64,000 nucleotides of DNA from Ga0077555 sp046154645. Lineage in GTDB: Bacteria; Pseudomonadota; Alphaproteobacteria; Rhizobiales; Hyphomicrobiaceae. This document shows positions 8,479 to 18,155 of the stretch, in pieces. Each line of letters begins with the position of its first letter. Positions within the stretch are counted from its first letter, which is position 1. Both the position numbers and the translations under genes were made by a program. Below the pieces are notes generated by a model. That model saw nothing but the letters and a program-made list of their open reading frames with translations, had not been told where the DNA came from and searched no databases. Location: positions 1 through 64,000 of the forward strand of contig JBJXDZ010000105.1 of NCBI GenBank assembly GCA_046154645.1. The letters run 5' to 3'.

Positions 8479-9066
8479 ATGGATACGATGAGCATAGCAG
8501 CGGCCAAGATGCACCTGCGCGAGGTCATGAAGGTGCGCCGGGCCGCACTTTCGCCCACCTCGCGGCAAACGGCGGCCGAGCAACTGGCGGCAGCTGGGCT
8601 GGCCGGCGTTGGCGTCATGCCGCCAGCGGTGGTGAGTGCCTTTCATAGCTTCGGCGAGGAGCTGAATACGGGGCCTCTGCTGCAGCGGCTGGTGGCGGAC
8701 GGCTACCGGCTGGCGCTGCCCGTCATGCAAGGCAAGACGTCGCCGCTGCTGTTTCGCAGCTGGGCGCCAGGTGACACCTTGCGGCGCGTACAATGGGGCA
8801 TCGAGGAACCGCTGGCGACGGCGGCGGTGGTCGAGCCCGGTGCGCTGCTGGTGCCGCTGCTCGCCATCGACAGATACGGCAATCGGCTTGGCTACGGTGG
8901 CGGCTACTACGACCGGACGTTGCGCGTATTGCGGTCGCGTCGCGCACTGACCGCGATCGGACTGGCATATGACGCGCAAGTGGTCGACGCCGTGCCGCAT
9001 CTCGATTATGACGAGCGCCTTGACTGGATCCTGACGCCTTCGGGCGCAATCCGGTGCCAGCGCTGA
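8479..9066 (+). CDS. 5-formyltetrahydrofolate cyclo-ligase
   Basis: A 195-aa cytoplasmic enzyme converting 5-formyl-THF to 5,10-methenyl-THF with ATP (folate salvage). The diagnostic P-loop-like signature 'DRYGNRLGYGGGYYDRTL' is present near residues 134-152, preceded by 'ALLVPLLAID', as is the N-terminal lysine/arginine stretch 'LREVMKVRRAALSP'. Normal length. The start ATG 8479 has only a weak ribosome site (GGTGGTGAC). It lies just after the 6S RNA, with which it may be co-transcribed, and upstream of the YmdB-type gene. Confidence 0.93.
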   Translation: MDTMSIAAAKMHLREVMKVRRAALSPTSRQTAAEQLAAAGLAGVGVMPPAVVSAFHSFGEELNTGPLLQRLVADGYRLALPVMQGKTSPLLFRSWAPGDTLRRVQWGIEEPLATAAVVEPGALLVPLLAIDRYGNRLGYGGGYYDRTLRVLRSRRALTAIGLAYDAQVVDAVPHLDYDERLDWILTPSGAIRCQR

Positions 9067-9089
9067 TCTGTCCGCAATCGAGTGTGCCC

Positions 9090-9914
9090 ATGCGTTTGTT
9101 GTTTCTCGGTGATGTCGTCGGCCGGTCAGGCCGCAAAGTGGTCATCGAGGAACTGCCGAAGCTGATTGCGCGCTACAAGCTAGATTTCGTCGTGGTGAAT
9201 GGCGAAAACGCCGCTGGCGGTTTCGGCATCACCGAAGCCATTCACACGGAGTTTCTGGATGCCGGCGCCGACGTGGTGACGCTCGGCAATCACTGTTTCG
9301 ATCAGCGCGAGACGCTGGTCTACATCGAGCGGCATGAGCGGCTGCTGCGGCCCCTCAATTATCCCAGGGGCACGCCCGGCAAGGGATCGGGGCTGTTCCG
9401 GGCCAAGAACGGCGCCGAGGTGATGGTCACGACCGCCATGGGGCGGGTGTTCATGCATGAGCTGGACTGTCCGTTTGCAGCGCTGGACCAGGAGATCAAT
9501 GCCTGTGGCCTCGGCCGGGGCGCCGATGTCATTCTGGTCGATTTTCATGCCGAGGCGACCAGCGAGAAACAAGCCATGGGCGTGTTTCTCGACGGTCGCG
9601 TCAGCTGCGTTGTTGGCACGCATACGCATGCGCCAACCGCCGATGAGCGCATCCTGCCAGGTGGCACGGCCTTTATGTCGGACGCGGGCATGTGCGGTGA
9701 TTATGCCTCGGTGCTGGGCATGGAGGCGGAGGAGCCGCTCAATCGATTCGTGACCCGCATTCCCCGCGGCCGCTTCGAGCCGGCGCCGGGACCTGCAACC
9801 TTGTCGGGTCTGGCGGTCGAAATCGACGACCGCACGGGCCTAGCGGTGCGCACAAAAGCGCTGCGGCTCGGCGGTGTCTTGGCACCGGCCGAGCCGCAGT
9901 TCTGGGACATTTGA
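9090..9914 (+). CDS. YmdB-type metallophosphoesterase (TIGR00282)
   Basis: A 274-aa calcineurin-like phosphodiesterase. Metal-ligand motifs are all visible: 'LGDVVGRSGR', 'VVNGENAAGG', 'LGNHCFDQRE' (family usually GNHxWD), 'VDFHAEATSEK' and 'VGTHTHAPTAD'. The Bacillus homologue YmdB cleaves 2',3'-cyclic nucleotides and is dinuclear-iron dependent; the alphaproteobacterial role is not defined. ATG 9090 fits the family N-terminus; GTG 9054 overlaps the upstream gene and adds non-conserved residues. It follows the 5-FCL gene closely. Confidence 0.88.
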   Translation: MRLLFLGDVVGRSGRKVVIEELPKLIARYKLDFVVVNGENAAGGFGITEAIHTEFLDAGADVVTLGNHCFDQRETLVYIERHERLLRPLNYPRGTPGKGSGLFRAKNGAEVMVTTAMGRVFMHELDCPFAALDQEINACGLGRGADVILVDFHAEATSEKQAMGVFLDGRVSCVVGTHTHAPTADERILPGGTAFMSDAGMCGDYASVLGMEAEEPLNRFVTRIPRGRFEPAPGPATLSGLAVEIDDRTGLAVRTKALRLGGVLAPAEPQFWDI

Positions 9915-10094
9915 GGAAGAGACTTGGCTCTAACCGTAGTCGGTCATGTGGCAGCTGCAGCGAGCTGATCCGCTGCGGCCTTTGTGTCCAGAGGTCTCCC
10001 CTGAGATCTCCGGTTGGTGGCTCTAACCGTGGGCAGCGGTCTGAGCTGGCGGGACGACTCGATGCGTCCATGGGCACAGGCTGCGCTGCAATAG

Positions 10095-10109
10095 TTAACG
10101 AAAGGTTAA
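10095..10109. promoter_or_regulatory. CtrA-type box TTAA-N7-TTAA
   Basis: The sequence TTAACGAAAGGTTAA is a perfect TTAA-N7-TTAA, the consensus of the alphaproteobacterial cell-cycle regulator CtrA. It sits between two convergent genes (YmdB-type ends at 9914, dehydratase ends at 10140), so no obvious promoter target exists; chance occurrence is possible. Confidence 0.35.
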
Positions 10110-10139
10110 CGACCAATTGGCGCCGGTTGTGAGGCCTGT

Positions 10140-11873
10140 TCAGTTGATGTCCGGTTCCTTGACGGGAGCGCCGAACGCCGTTTCCAGAAAATCGAAGTCG
10201 CAGCCGTCGTTGGCCTGTTTGATGTGGCGGGAGAACATCCAGCCATAGCCGCGTTCGTAGCGGGGCTCGGGCTTGGGGAGGGCGGCGCGGCGCTTCGCGA
10301 GTTCAGCTTCGGAGACGTCGAGGTTCAAGGTTCTGGCGGCCACGTCAAGGGTGATGCGGTCACCGGTCTGGACCAGGGCGAGGGGGCCGCCAACGTAGGA
10401 TTCGGGCGCCACATGCAGGATGCAGGCGCCGTAGCTGGTGCCCGACATGCGGGCGTCGGAGATGCGGACCATGTCGCGCACGCCCTGCTTCACGAGTTTG
10501 GTCGGGATCGGGATCATGCCCCACTCCGGCATGCCGGGTCCGCCCTGGGGGCCGGCGTTGCGCAGCACGAGCACGCTGTCGGCTGTAACGGGGAGATCGT
10601 CTCGGTTGATGGATTTTTTCAGCGCGTTGTAGTCGTCGAACACCAGCGCGGTGCCGGAGTGCTTGAGAAAGCGCGGCTCGCAGGCCGACGGCTTGATGAC
10701 GCAACCGTCCGGGGCAAGATTGCCGCGCAACACGGCCAGGGCGCCTTCCTTGTAGATGGCCTTTTCGAGCGGACGAATGACATCGTCGTTGTAGACGGTG
10801 GCGCCTTCCAGGCTCTCGCCCCAGCTCTTGCCGCTGGCGTTGATTTGGGCGAGATCGAGCATGCCTTTGAGGCGCGACATCAGGCCGAGCAAGCCGCCGG
10901 CGTAGTAGAAATCCTCCATCAGGTACTTGTCGCCGGAGGGACGAATGTTGGCGATCACCGGCACCTTGCGGCTGGCGGCATCGAAATCATCCAGTCCGAT
11001 GGGTTGTCCAGCCCGCCGTGCCATGGCGAGCACGTGGATGACGGCGTTGGTCGAGCAGCCCATGGCCATGGCAACGGTGATCGCATTGAGGAACGCGGCC
11101 TTGGTGAGGATTTTCGCCGGCGTGAGGTCCTCCCAGACCATGTCGACAATGCGCCGGCCGGTGCCGGAGGCCATGCGGACGTGGTTGCTGTCGGCGGCGG
11201 GAATAGAGGATGTGCCCGGCAGGCAGAGGCCCAGCACATCGGCGAGCGCGGTCATGGTGGAGGCGGTGCCCATGGTCATGCAGACGCCGTAGCTGCGGGC
11301 GATGCCGACTTCCATCTCGCCCCAGTCCTTCGGCGAAATGTTGCCGGCGCGCCGCTCGTCCCAATACTTGAAGGCGTCGGAGCCCGAGCCGAGCGTCTTG
11401 CCGTGCCAATTGCCGCGCAGCATGGGGCCGGCGGGCATGAAGATGGCGGGCACGCCGGCACTGGTGGCGCCGAGGATCAGGCCCGGCGTGGTCTTGTCGC
11501 AACCACCCATCAGCACGACGCCGTCGACCGGCTGTGAGCGGATCAGCTCCTCTGTCTCCATGGCGAGGAAGTTGCGATAGAGCATGGTTGTTGGCTTGAC
11601 GGTGCTCTCCGAAAGGGAGATCGCCGGCAGCTCGACGGGGAAGCCGCCGGCCTGCAAGACGCCGCGCTTCACGTCCTCGACGCGGGTCTTGAAGTGCGCG
11701 TGGCACTGGGCGAAATCGGACCACGTGTTGATGATGCCGATGACGGGCTTGCCCTGGAACTCCTCGTTGGCATAGCCGATCTGGTTCATGCGGCTGCGGT
11801 GGCCGAACGAGCGGAAATCGTCGGGGGCGAACCAGCGGGCGGAGCGGAGTTGCTCGGGCGTCTTCTTCGGCAT
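10140..11873 (-). CDS. IlvD/Edd-family dehydratase, sugar-acid (arabinonate) type
   Basis: A 577-aa iron-sulfur dehydratase of the IlvD/Edd family. Visible are the cluster-binding cysteines in 'QCHAHF', 'LMGGCDKTTPG' and 'MTMGTASTMTALADVLGLCLPG'. Its length and the 'RSQPVDGVVLMGGCDKTTPGLILGATSAGVPAIFMPAGPML' context resemble the L-arabinonate/D-xylonate dehydratase branch more than valine-pathway IlvD (about 560-615 aa). The sugar-acid assignment is inference from these features. Start ATG 11873. It is followed by no sugar-catabolic neighbours, so the substrate is not supported by context. Confidence 0.82.
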   Translation of the reverse strand: MPKKTPEQLRSARWFAPDDFRSFGHRSRMNQIGYANEEFQGKPVIGIINTWSDFAQCHAHFKTRVEDVKRGVLQAGGFPVELPAISLSESTVKPTTMLYRNFLAMETEELIRSQPVDGVVLMGGCDKTTPGLILGATSAGVPAIFMPAGPMLRGNWHGKTLGSGSDAFKYWDERRAGNISPKDWGEMEVGIARSYGVCMTMGTASTMTALADVLGLCLPGTSSIPAADSNHVRMASGTGRRIVDMVWEDLTPAKILTKAAFLNAITVAMAMGCSTNAVIHVLAMARRAGQPIGLDDFDAASRKVPVIANIRPSGDKYLMEDFYYAGGLLGLMSRLKGMLDLAQINASGKSWGESLEGATVYNDDVIRPLEKAIYKEGALAVLRGNLAPDGCVIKPSACEPRFLKHSGTALVFDDYNALKKSINRDDLPVTADSVLVLRNAGPQGGPGMPEWGMIPIPTKLVKQGVRDMVRISDARMSGTSYGACILHVAPESYVGGPLALVQTGDRITLDVAARTLNLDVSEAELAKRRAALPKPEPRYERGYGWMFSRHIKQANDGCDFDFLETAFGAPVKEPDIN

Positions 11874-11979
11874 GGGCGGTCCTCGCGTTGATCGGTGCGG
11901 CGATCATATACGCGTGGTCCCGGCAACGTCCGCTGCAAAGTAGGCATCGCCGACGCTTTGGCGCCGTCCGGCAAGACGT

Positions 11980-14900
11980 TCAGGCGGTGGCGCTGATCCG
12001 GGCCTCGGCCTGGACGCGGTCGATGAATGCGGTGACGGATTGCTCGATCTGCTCGACGAGCGGTTTGCACGCGACCAGCTGGTGCTGGCTGGCAACGATC
12101 TCCAGGTTGGCGCACAGGGCTGCGATCGCGTCCTCGCCGACGTTGGCGCTGCTGGACTTGAGGCTGTGCGCGGTGAGCTTCAAGGCTACGCTGTCACCAC
12201 GCCTGAGGCCGCCAACGAGCGTGGCAACGGCGCCCGGCGCATAGACGAGATAGCTGGCGACCAGCTTGCGGTGCAGTCCGGGCCGCGTGACTGCCAGAGA
12301 AGCAACGACAGGGGATAGGCCTGGTCCACCTGCGGGTACCGGCTTCGATGACGTCGCCGCATCCCCCACCACCGGCACAGGCGCCATGGTCGGGACGACA
12401 GCCGGTCGGGAAACAGGTGCTGCCGTGGTTGCACGGGACTGCGCCGGAGCCCAGCGGGCGATGGCATCGGCCAATTGCTCGTCCGAGAAGGGTTTGCTCA
12501 GGTAGCCGTCCATGCCGGCGGCCAGGCACTCCTGCCGATCCCCTTCGAAGGCATTGGCCGTAACGGCGATCATTGGTGTTCGGGGGACACCCTGCTCGAG
12601 TTGCCGCTCGCGGATGCTGCGGGCCGCGGTGAGGCCATCCATCTCCGGCATCTGGCAATCCATCAGGATGACGTCGAAGCGCTGGCGCTCCACGGCGGCG
12701 ACAGCCTGCAGCCCGTTCTCGACCGTTGTCACCGTGCAGCCGAGGTTGGCCAGGTACTCTCCGGCCACGGCTTGATTGACTGGATTGTCTTCGGCCAGCA
12801 GGACGTGGAAACCGAAACTCGGCAGCGATCGGGCGTCGGTTGCGGCACGGGCTGCCGTGGTCTCGAAGGTCCCCGTTCCCGAAACGAGCTCGGCCACGGT
12901 TCCCAGCAGTTCGAGCCGCCGGATCGGCTTGTTGAGCAGCCTGTCGATCCCAGCCTCGCGCATGACACTGACGTCGCCGCGCCAAGACAGCGACGACAAT
13001 AAGACGAGACGCGTCGTCTCGAGCGCAGGATTGCTGTTGATGCGTCGCGCCAACTCGAGGCCATCGATGTTTGGCATGACCAGATCGATGATGGCGACAG
13101 CGTAAGGCGCGCCCTTTTCGGCGGCGGCTTGCAGCATGCTGAGGGCCTGCATCGGCGACTCAACCGCTTCAGGCAAGGCGCCGGCGCCAGCCAGGTACGA
13201 GCAGATGATCTCGCGGTTCGTCTCGCGGTCATCCACGACCAGAACCCGCAATGCATCCAGGTTCTGGCTCGTGTGGCGGGTCGGTGCACCGAGGGCAGGG
13301 CGTGTCGCCATCGGCAATTCGAACTTCACGCGGGTGCCTTGGCCCGGCTTGCTTTCGATCTCCATCGTGCCTCCCATCAAGCCGATCAAATGGCGCGAGA
13401 TGGAGAGGCCAAGGCCGGTGCCACCGAAGCATCGATTGATGGAGGAGTCCGCCTGCATGAACGGTTTGAACAGGCGGTCCAGGATGGCAGGATCGATGCC
13501 GATGCCGGTATCGCGGATCTCAAAGCGCACGCGGGAGCGGCCGGCCTCTTCGGTCGGTGCAGCCAGGACCCGAACGGTGACTTCGCCAGTCTGCGTGAAT
13601 TTGACGGCGTTGCCGATCAGATTGAGCAGCACCTGGCGCAGGCGAACGGAATCGCCCGTCACCGTGGCAACGGCCTGGGCATCGACGAACAGATTGAGGT
13701 CGAGCGTTTTCTTCTGCGCATCTTCCGACACCAGCGCGACCGCATCCTCGACGCAGGCGTGCAGCTCGAAGTCGTGGCTGTCGATCTCGAATTTGCCATC
13801 CTCGATGCGCGAAATGTCGAGAATGTCATTGATGATGGTCAGCAGCGTCTTGGCCGATTGACTGATGGTTGCCGCAAGGCGGCGCTGGCGATCCGTCAAT
13901 TCGGTGCGTGAGAGCAGATCGACCATGCCGAACACGCCGTTCATGGGTGTGCGGATCTCGTGGCTCATATTGGCGAGGAAAAGGCTCTTGGCGCGATTGG
14001 CTTCTTCGGCAACGCGTTTGGCCTGCCGCAGATCATGCTCGACGCCCATGCGTTTCCAGCGCTCGCTCGCCAACGCCACGAGATTGGCGACACCCGTTGC
14101 CAGCGCCAGATCCTCGGCGGTCCACTTGCGTTTGCCGCCACAGACGCTGCACTGCACGATGCCGGCAAGTATACCATCGAGGAGAATCGGCGCATGCAGC
14201 ACGGCGCCGATGTTCTTCTCCTGCATCAGGGCCCTATAAATTGGAGCCGTTAGCGGGTGAGTGACGCAGTCTTCGATGGCGAGCGGTCCATGCATGATCG
14301 CCTGCGCCATCGCTTCCGGGTAGCCGGCGGCGTAGGCGCTCTGGCCGACCAGGAAACGATCCTCCGCCGTCGTGTAGATCTCCGAGAAGACAGGGTCGGC
14401 CTTGCCCTCAGAAAACAGGACGACGCCGACGCGGTCGAGCGCCATCTCGCGGCTCAGCAGCTTGGCAATGATGCGAAATGCATTTTCCAAGTCACCGGAG
14501 CGGATGGTCTCGTCGCGCATGAGGTCGTTCAAGGCCGCATGCTGGCGGGCGAGGCGTGCGGCGCTGGCAATGGTAGCGGCGCGCTCGGCCCGGCGCTCGT
14601 CCCGTTCCAGGATCAGGGCAACGTAGTCGGCGATGATGCCGGCAAACTGCCGCTGTTCCGTGGTCCAAATCGTTTTCACGCGCGGCATCGAGGCACAAAC
14701 ATAGGCCGAGGCTGAGGGACCGTGGACAGCGGGCGCCAACAACACGGATTGGAAGCCCGCGGACTTGAGGAGAGCATCGTCGATGTCGTCAATGGCGCTG
14801 GGTTGGTGATTGCCGTCGCTGGCCAGCGTGCTTTGGTGTGCTGCGCTCAGCATAGCGCCAAACGCCGGGTTGTCGCAGATCAGAGCCGGAGAAATGAACG

Positions 14901-15240
14901 TGTTGCTGGCCGCGTTATAGATGCAACCTGTCCCGGTCATGGCCCCGTGACTGTCGACACGAAGAATGGCCACTTGGTCGACACCGAGTGCGGCGCAAGA
15001 GGAGCGCGCCAGCATTTCCAGGGACTGTGCCAGCGGGGCCAGGCGAAACTCTTCGCTGCACAGCAGCCAGGTCAAGGCTGTCCGTTGGGCGACGAGTTGA
15101 TCGCGTTCGGCGCGTGCCGCGTGGCGCTTGCGGCGGTAGAGAACAAAGGCGCCTGCAGCGCTGCACACCACCAGCAAGGTTGCCAGGGTCAACCATGCAG
15201 CGGCAATTTCGGACAACATCGACGTCATGAGCACGAGCAC
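11980..15240 (-). CDS. Hybrid sensor histidine kinase (GAF-GAF-HisKA-HATPase-REC-REC-Hpt)
   Basis: A 1086-aa membrane-anchored hybrid kinase. A single N-terminal transmembrane segment (about 11-35) precedes two GAF-like domains (about 55-215 and 235-392). Then come HisKA with phospho-acceptor His427 in 'NMSHEIRTPMNG', HATPase with 'NLIGNAVKFTQ' and 'GGTGLGLSISRHL', receiver 1 (Asp719 in 'IIDLVMPNIDG'), receiver 2 (Asp861 in 'ILMDCQMPEMDG') and an Hpt domain (His1025 in 'TAHSLKSSSANVG'). All phosphorelay residues are present, but no DNA-binding response regulator is adjacent, so the output is unknown. The start may be ATG 15240, 15228 or 15219. Confidence 0.9.
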   Translation of the reverse strand: MLVLMTSMLSEIAAAWLTLATLLVVCSAAGAFVLYRRKRHAARAERDQLVAQRTALTWLLCSEEFRLAPLAQSLEMLARSSCAALGVDQVAILRVDSHGAMTGTGCIYNAASNTFISPALICDNPAFGAMLSAAHQSTLASDGNHQPSAIDDIDDALLKSAGFQSVLLAPAVHGPSASAYVCASMPRVKTIWTTEQRQFAGIIADYVALILERDERRAERAATIASAARLARQHAALNDLMRDETIRSGDLENAFRIIAKLLSREMALDRVGVVLFSEGKADPVFSEIYTTAEDRFLVGQSAYAAGYPEAMAQAIMHGPLAIEDCVTHPLTAPIYRALMQEKNIGAVLHAPILLDGILAGIVQCSVCGGKRKWTAEDLALATGVANLVALASERWKRMGVEHDLRQAKRVAEEANRAKSLFLANMSHEIRTPMNGVFGMVDLLSRTELTDRQRRLAATISQSAKTLLTIINDILDISRIEDGKFEIDSHDFELHACVEDAVALVSEDAQKKTLDLNLFVDAQAVATVTGDSVRLRQVLLNLIGNAVKFTQTGEVTVRVLAAPTEEAGRSRVRFEIRDTGIGIDPAILDRLFKPFMQADSSINRCFGGTGLGLSISRHLIGLMGGTMEIESKPGQGTRVKFELPMATRPALGAPTRHTSQNLDALRVLVVDDRETNREIICSYLAGAGALPEAVESPMQALSMLQAAAEKGAPYAVAIIDLVMPNIDGLELARRINSNPALETTRLVLLSSLSWRGDVSVMREAGIDRLLNKPIRRLELLGTVAELVSGTGTFETTAARAATDARSLPSFGFHVLLAEDNPVNQAVAGEYLANLGCTVTTVENGLQAVAAVERQRFDVILMDCQMPEMDGLTAARSIRERQLEQGVPRTPMIAVTANAFEGDRQECLAAGMDGYLSKPFSDEQLADAIARWAPAQSRATTAAPVSRPAVVPTMAPVPVVGDAATSSKPVPAGGPGLSPVVASLAVTRPGLHRKLVASYLVYAPGAVATLVGGLRRGDSVALKLTAHSLKSSSANVGEDAIAALCANLEIVASQHQLVACKPLVEQIEQSVTAFIDRVQAEARISATA

Positions 15241-15609
15241 GATCTGCAGCCTGGGTTACACACGTCACGATTACGCCAGCGAGCGTTAGTGGGGCGTCAA
15301 CACCTTGTCTTTTGGTTCAACTATTCGTAAACAGTGATTATATCCGCATATGACTAACGAATATCTTCCAAAATCCTCGATGCTTGTTTTCGCAAGTGTA
15401 TGAAGCATTAAGGTGCGTGGCGCCGTTTTGTGCGCGCATGCCGCACGCCGCCGGTCAATCGCGACCCGCAGACAGCGGAAGGATGTCACTCCGCTGTCGG
15501 GTCGGTGAGGGTCGGCGACCGCGGAATACCGCTTTGCATATCGGCCGACCGGCGTCACACTCGACGCCACGTCAACCCGCATTGGGTCTCATCCGCAAGG
15601 AGCTGTGCC
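15241..15609. other. Divergent promoter region
   Basis: 369 nt between the divergently transcribed histidine kinase and HpcH-type aldolase genes. The part at about 15290-15415 is clearly AT-richer than the surroundings and probably holds both promoters. I see no gene, repeat or defined operator in it. AAGGAG at 15597-15602 is the ribosome site of the aldolase. Confidence 0.5.
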
Positions 15610-16383
15610 ATGAACATCAACCGTATGCGCGCTGGCATCGAGCGCGGCGAACCGCAGATCGGCACCTGGCTGACGCTCGTGCGCACGCCGGGGATCCTAA
15701 CTCTTATGAAGGCGGCAGGTCTCGACTTCGCCCGCGTTGATATGGAGCACACGGCGCTGACCATGGAAACGATCGCGGACATGGCGGTGCTCGCGCGCGC
15801 GCTCGATTTCCCGATTGCGGTCAGGCCGCCGAAAGCCAACCGCGAGTGGATCACGCGGTTGCTCGACGTGGGCGTGTGGAACCTGCACTGCCCGCAAGTT
15901 GAATCGGCCGCCCATGCCGCCGAGATCGTCGCGGCGTCACGCTACGCACCACGCGGGCTGCGCGGCAATGGCGGGCTCAGCGCGGCGATCGATTTCGAGC
16001 TCAAGGGTTCACTCGCCGAGCGGCGCGCCCACGCCAACAACCAGGTGTTCGTGACGGTGATGATCGAAACTGCGGACGCCTTCAAGGATCTGGACAAGAT
16101 TGCCGCCATGGACGGCATCGACGCTCTGACGCTGGGACCGGCCGATCTGGCGCAGGATCTCGGCGTTTTCGGTGCGCCGGAGCAGGCCAAGGTGCTGGAT
16201 GAAAAGCGCGATCTGATCCTGGCGGCGGCTCGAAAGCACGGCAAGACCTGCGCCATGCTGTGTTCGAGCGCTGCCGAAGTCAAGAAATGGAAGGCGGCCG
16301 GAGCGCTGCTGCTCGCTTACTCCAGCGACGCCGATATCCTGCACAGTGGTTTCTCGCGCGCCATGGCGGAACTGAAGGGCTGA
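15610..16383 (+). CDS. HpcH/HpaI-family aldolase
   Basis: A 257-aa class II pyruvate aldolase of the HpcH/HpaI family, cleaving 4-hydroxy-2-keto acids such as 2,4-dihydroxyhept-2-enedioate. Family features include 'GTWLTLVRTPGILTLMKAAGLDFARVDMEHT', the metal-binding Glu in 'VMIETADAFKDLDKIAAMDGIDALTLGPADLAQDLG', and 'HCPQVESAAHAAEIV'. Start ATG 15610 follows AAGGAGCTGTGCC. The substrate is not given by context. It is convergent with the ABC binding protein gene. Confidence 0.85.
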   Translation: MNINRMRAGIERGEPQIGTWLTLVRTPGILTLMKAAGLDFARVDMEHTALTMETIADMAVLARALDFPIAVRPPKANREWITRLLDVGVWNLHCPQVESAAHAAEIVAASRYAPRGLRGNGGLSAAIDFELKGSLAERRAHANNQVFVTVMIETADAFKDLDKIAAMDGIDALTLGPADLAQDLGVFGAPEQAKVLDEKRDLILAAARKHGKTCAMLCSSAAEVKKWKAAGALLLAYSSDADILHSGFSRAMAELKG

Positions 16384-16454
16384 ACCAGCCATCGTTGGGT
16401 CGTGCAAAAGCAATCCTTGCCCCAACGTGGCTCAGCCGCCGGCGCTCGCAGCGC

Positions 16455-18053
16455 TCACTCGGCCAGCCAAAGGCCGCCGAGGTCCTGGTTGACGAAATGC
16501 GTCGGCGTGATGACGAACCCTTTCACTTTTGACGACATGCCGACCGTCCGATTGAGCCACAGGAACGGCACCTGATAGGCCTGCTCGAGGAAGCGGGCCT
16601 CGAACTGGCGCAGCAGGGCCTTGCGGGCGATGGGATCGAACGTCGAGTCGATCTTGGCGTAGAGCTGGTCGATGTCGCGGTCGATGAAGCGGCTCGGATT
16701 GTAGGTCGAGATATCCGCGGAAATGTTGCGCGCCAGCGCGATCGAGGGATCGTCGACGTTCTCACCCAGGAAATCGATGATGGCATCGAAGGCGCCCGAG
16801 CGCATGGCCGTAGTCAACGCGGAGACGTCGACCTGCTGGTGCTCTACCGTCAACCCGAGTTGACGCCACTGGTCGACCAGAAAGATACCGGCCGACGTAT
16901 AGGGATCGGCAATGTTGCGATTGACCAGCTTGATCGCCAGGTTTTCCTGTCCCGCCTCCTTGAGCAGGCGCTTGGCTTCGGCGCGCGCGGATACGATGTC
17001 GCGGCCATAACCGGGGTATGTGGCGAGTTCCGTCTCATTGGCGGCCCATGGCGATTCCGGGCGCTGGGTGGCACCGACGAAGGTCAACGACGAGACGCGG
17101 CTCAAGGCCTGTGCGCCCGCGTAGCGGTCGATGCCGAGCGAGAGGGCACGGCGCACGCGTGGGTCGTTGTAGGGCGCTTTCTCGGTGTTGAAGGCGACCA
17201 CGATCAGGAAGTCGTAGGGTTTGGTGTAGAACTGGATCTTGTCGCCGAGGGCGTTTTTCAGCTGATCACGGACGGCCGGCGCCAGCGTGCGAAACTCGGC
17301 CATCACCTGGCCGCTCTGCAAGGCCGAAGCGAGGCTGGCGGCCGACGTATTGACGGCGCGGAAGCCATCGAGATACGGGCGCGGCTTCAGGAAATAGTCG
17401 TCAAAGCGCTTGCCGGTCCAATGCGCGCCCCGCACCCGCTCGACAAACGTGAATGGCCCTGTGCCCATCACTTCTTTCGCGGGATAGGCCGGATCCTGCG
17501 CCAGCTTGGCCGCACTGTAGATGCAGTTGAAGGGGCTGGCGATCGCGAACAGAAACGCCGGTGACGCCGACTTGAGCTTGAACACGACGGTGGCGGGATC
17601 CGGCGTCTCGATGTCGGCAATGCGCGCATAGACCGACTGGCGAATGGAGACCACGCCGGCAGGCGGCTGGCGGATGCGATCGAAGCTTGCCTTGACGTCG
17701 GCCGAGGTCAGCAGGCTGCCGTCGTGGAACTTGACGCTCGGGCGCAGCTTGAAGGTGTAGCTGAGCTTGTCGGCGCTTTCGGTCCAGCTCTGGGCCACGT
17801 CCGGCGCAACCTTCGAGGTATCCTTGGGATCGATCTGGATCAGCAGCGAATAGTGCGGCGAAATGTAGTGCATGGTCGCAAAGCTGGTGGCCGCATGGCA
17901 ATCGGTGGTCGGGGGATCGCCGAGGACGGCAAAGGTCAGCGTGCCGCCGCGCTTGGGCTCCTGCGCGGATGCCGAGACGTGTGCGACCATCAGGCCCATA
18001 ACGGCAGCCATCAATAGACGTGCGACGCGATGCGCAGCGGTGCGTGCGAGCAT
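16455..18053 (-). CDS. ABC transporter substrate-binding protein, family 5 (peptide/nickel type)
   Basis: A 532-aa periplasmic binding protein (SBP_bac_5/DppA-OppA type). Sec signal peptide at residues 1-31 (MLARTAAHRVARLL..., cleavage near 'VSASAQEP'). The mature N-terminus 'RGGTLTFAVLGDPPTTDCH' and 'SYTFKLRPSVKFHDGSLLTSADVKASFDRI' are characteristic. Start ATG 18053 is supported by GGGGAGG seven nt upstream; longer in-frame starts are rejected for that reason. No permease or ATPase genes are adjacent. The ligand is unknown; peptides, opines or other small molecules are possible. Confidence 0.9.
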   Translation of the reverse strand: MLARTAAHRVARLLMAAVMGLMVAHVSASAQEPKRGGTLTFAVLGDPPTTDCHAATSFATMHYISPHYSLLIQIDPKDTSKVAPDVAQSWTESADKLSYTFKLRPSVKFHDGSLLTSADVKASFDRIRQPPAGVVSIRQSVYARIADIETPDPATVVFKLKSASPAFLFAIASPFNCIYSAAKLAQDPAYPAKEVMGTGPFTFVERVRGAHWTGKRFDDYFLKPRPYLDGFRAVNTSAASLASALQSGQVMAEFRTLAPAVRDQLKNALGDKIQFYTKPYDFLIVVAFNTEKAPYNDPRVRRALSLGIDRYAGAQALSRVSSLTFVGATQRPESPWAANETELATYPGYGRDIVSARAEAKRLLKEAGQENLAIKLVNRNIADPYTSAGIFLVDQWRQLGLTVEHQQVDVSALTTAMRSGAFDAIIDFLGENVDDPSIALARNISADISTYNPSRFIDRDIDQLYAKIDSTFDPIARKALLRQFEARFLEQAYQVPFLWLNRTVGMSSKVKGFVITPTHFVNQDLGGLWLAE

Positions 18054-18155
18054 GGCAGAACCTCCCCGAATTTCCCGCGCCGAGATTGACACATGCGGGC
18101 CATCTGGCAAACCCTGCCGTGAACCAGCGCAGCGAATGAAGGACCTTGAGCCAGC

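Noticed and set aside
16394..16426. Intrinsic terminator between convergent genes
   Set aside because: GTTGGG/CCCAAC pairs over a 21-nt loop without a T-run; resembles the 5474-5507 inverted repeat, so treated as a possible small repeat.
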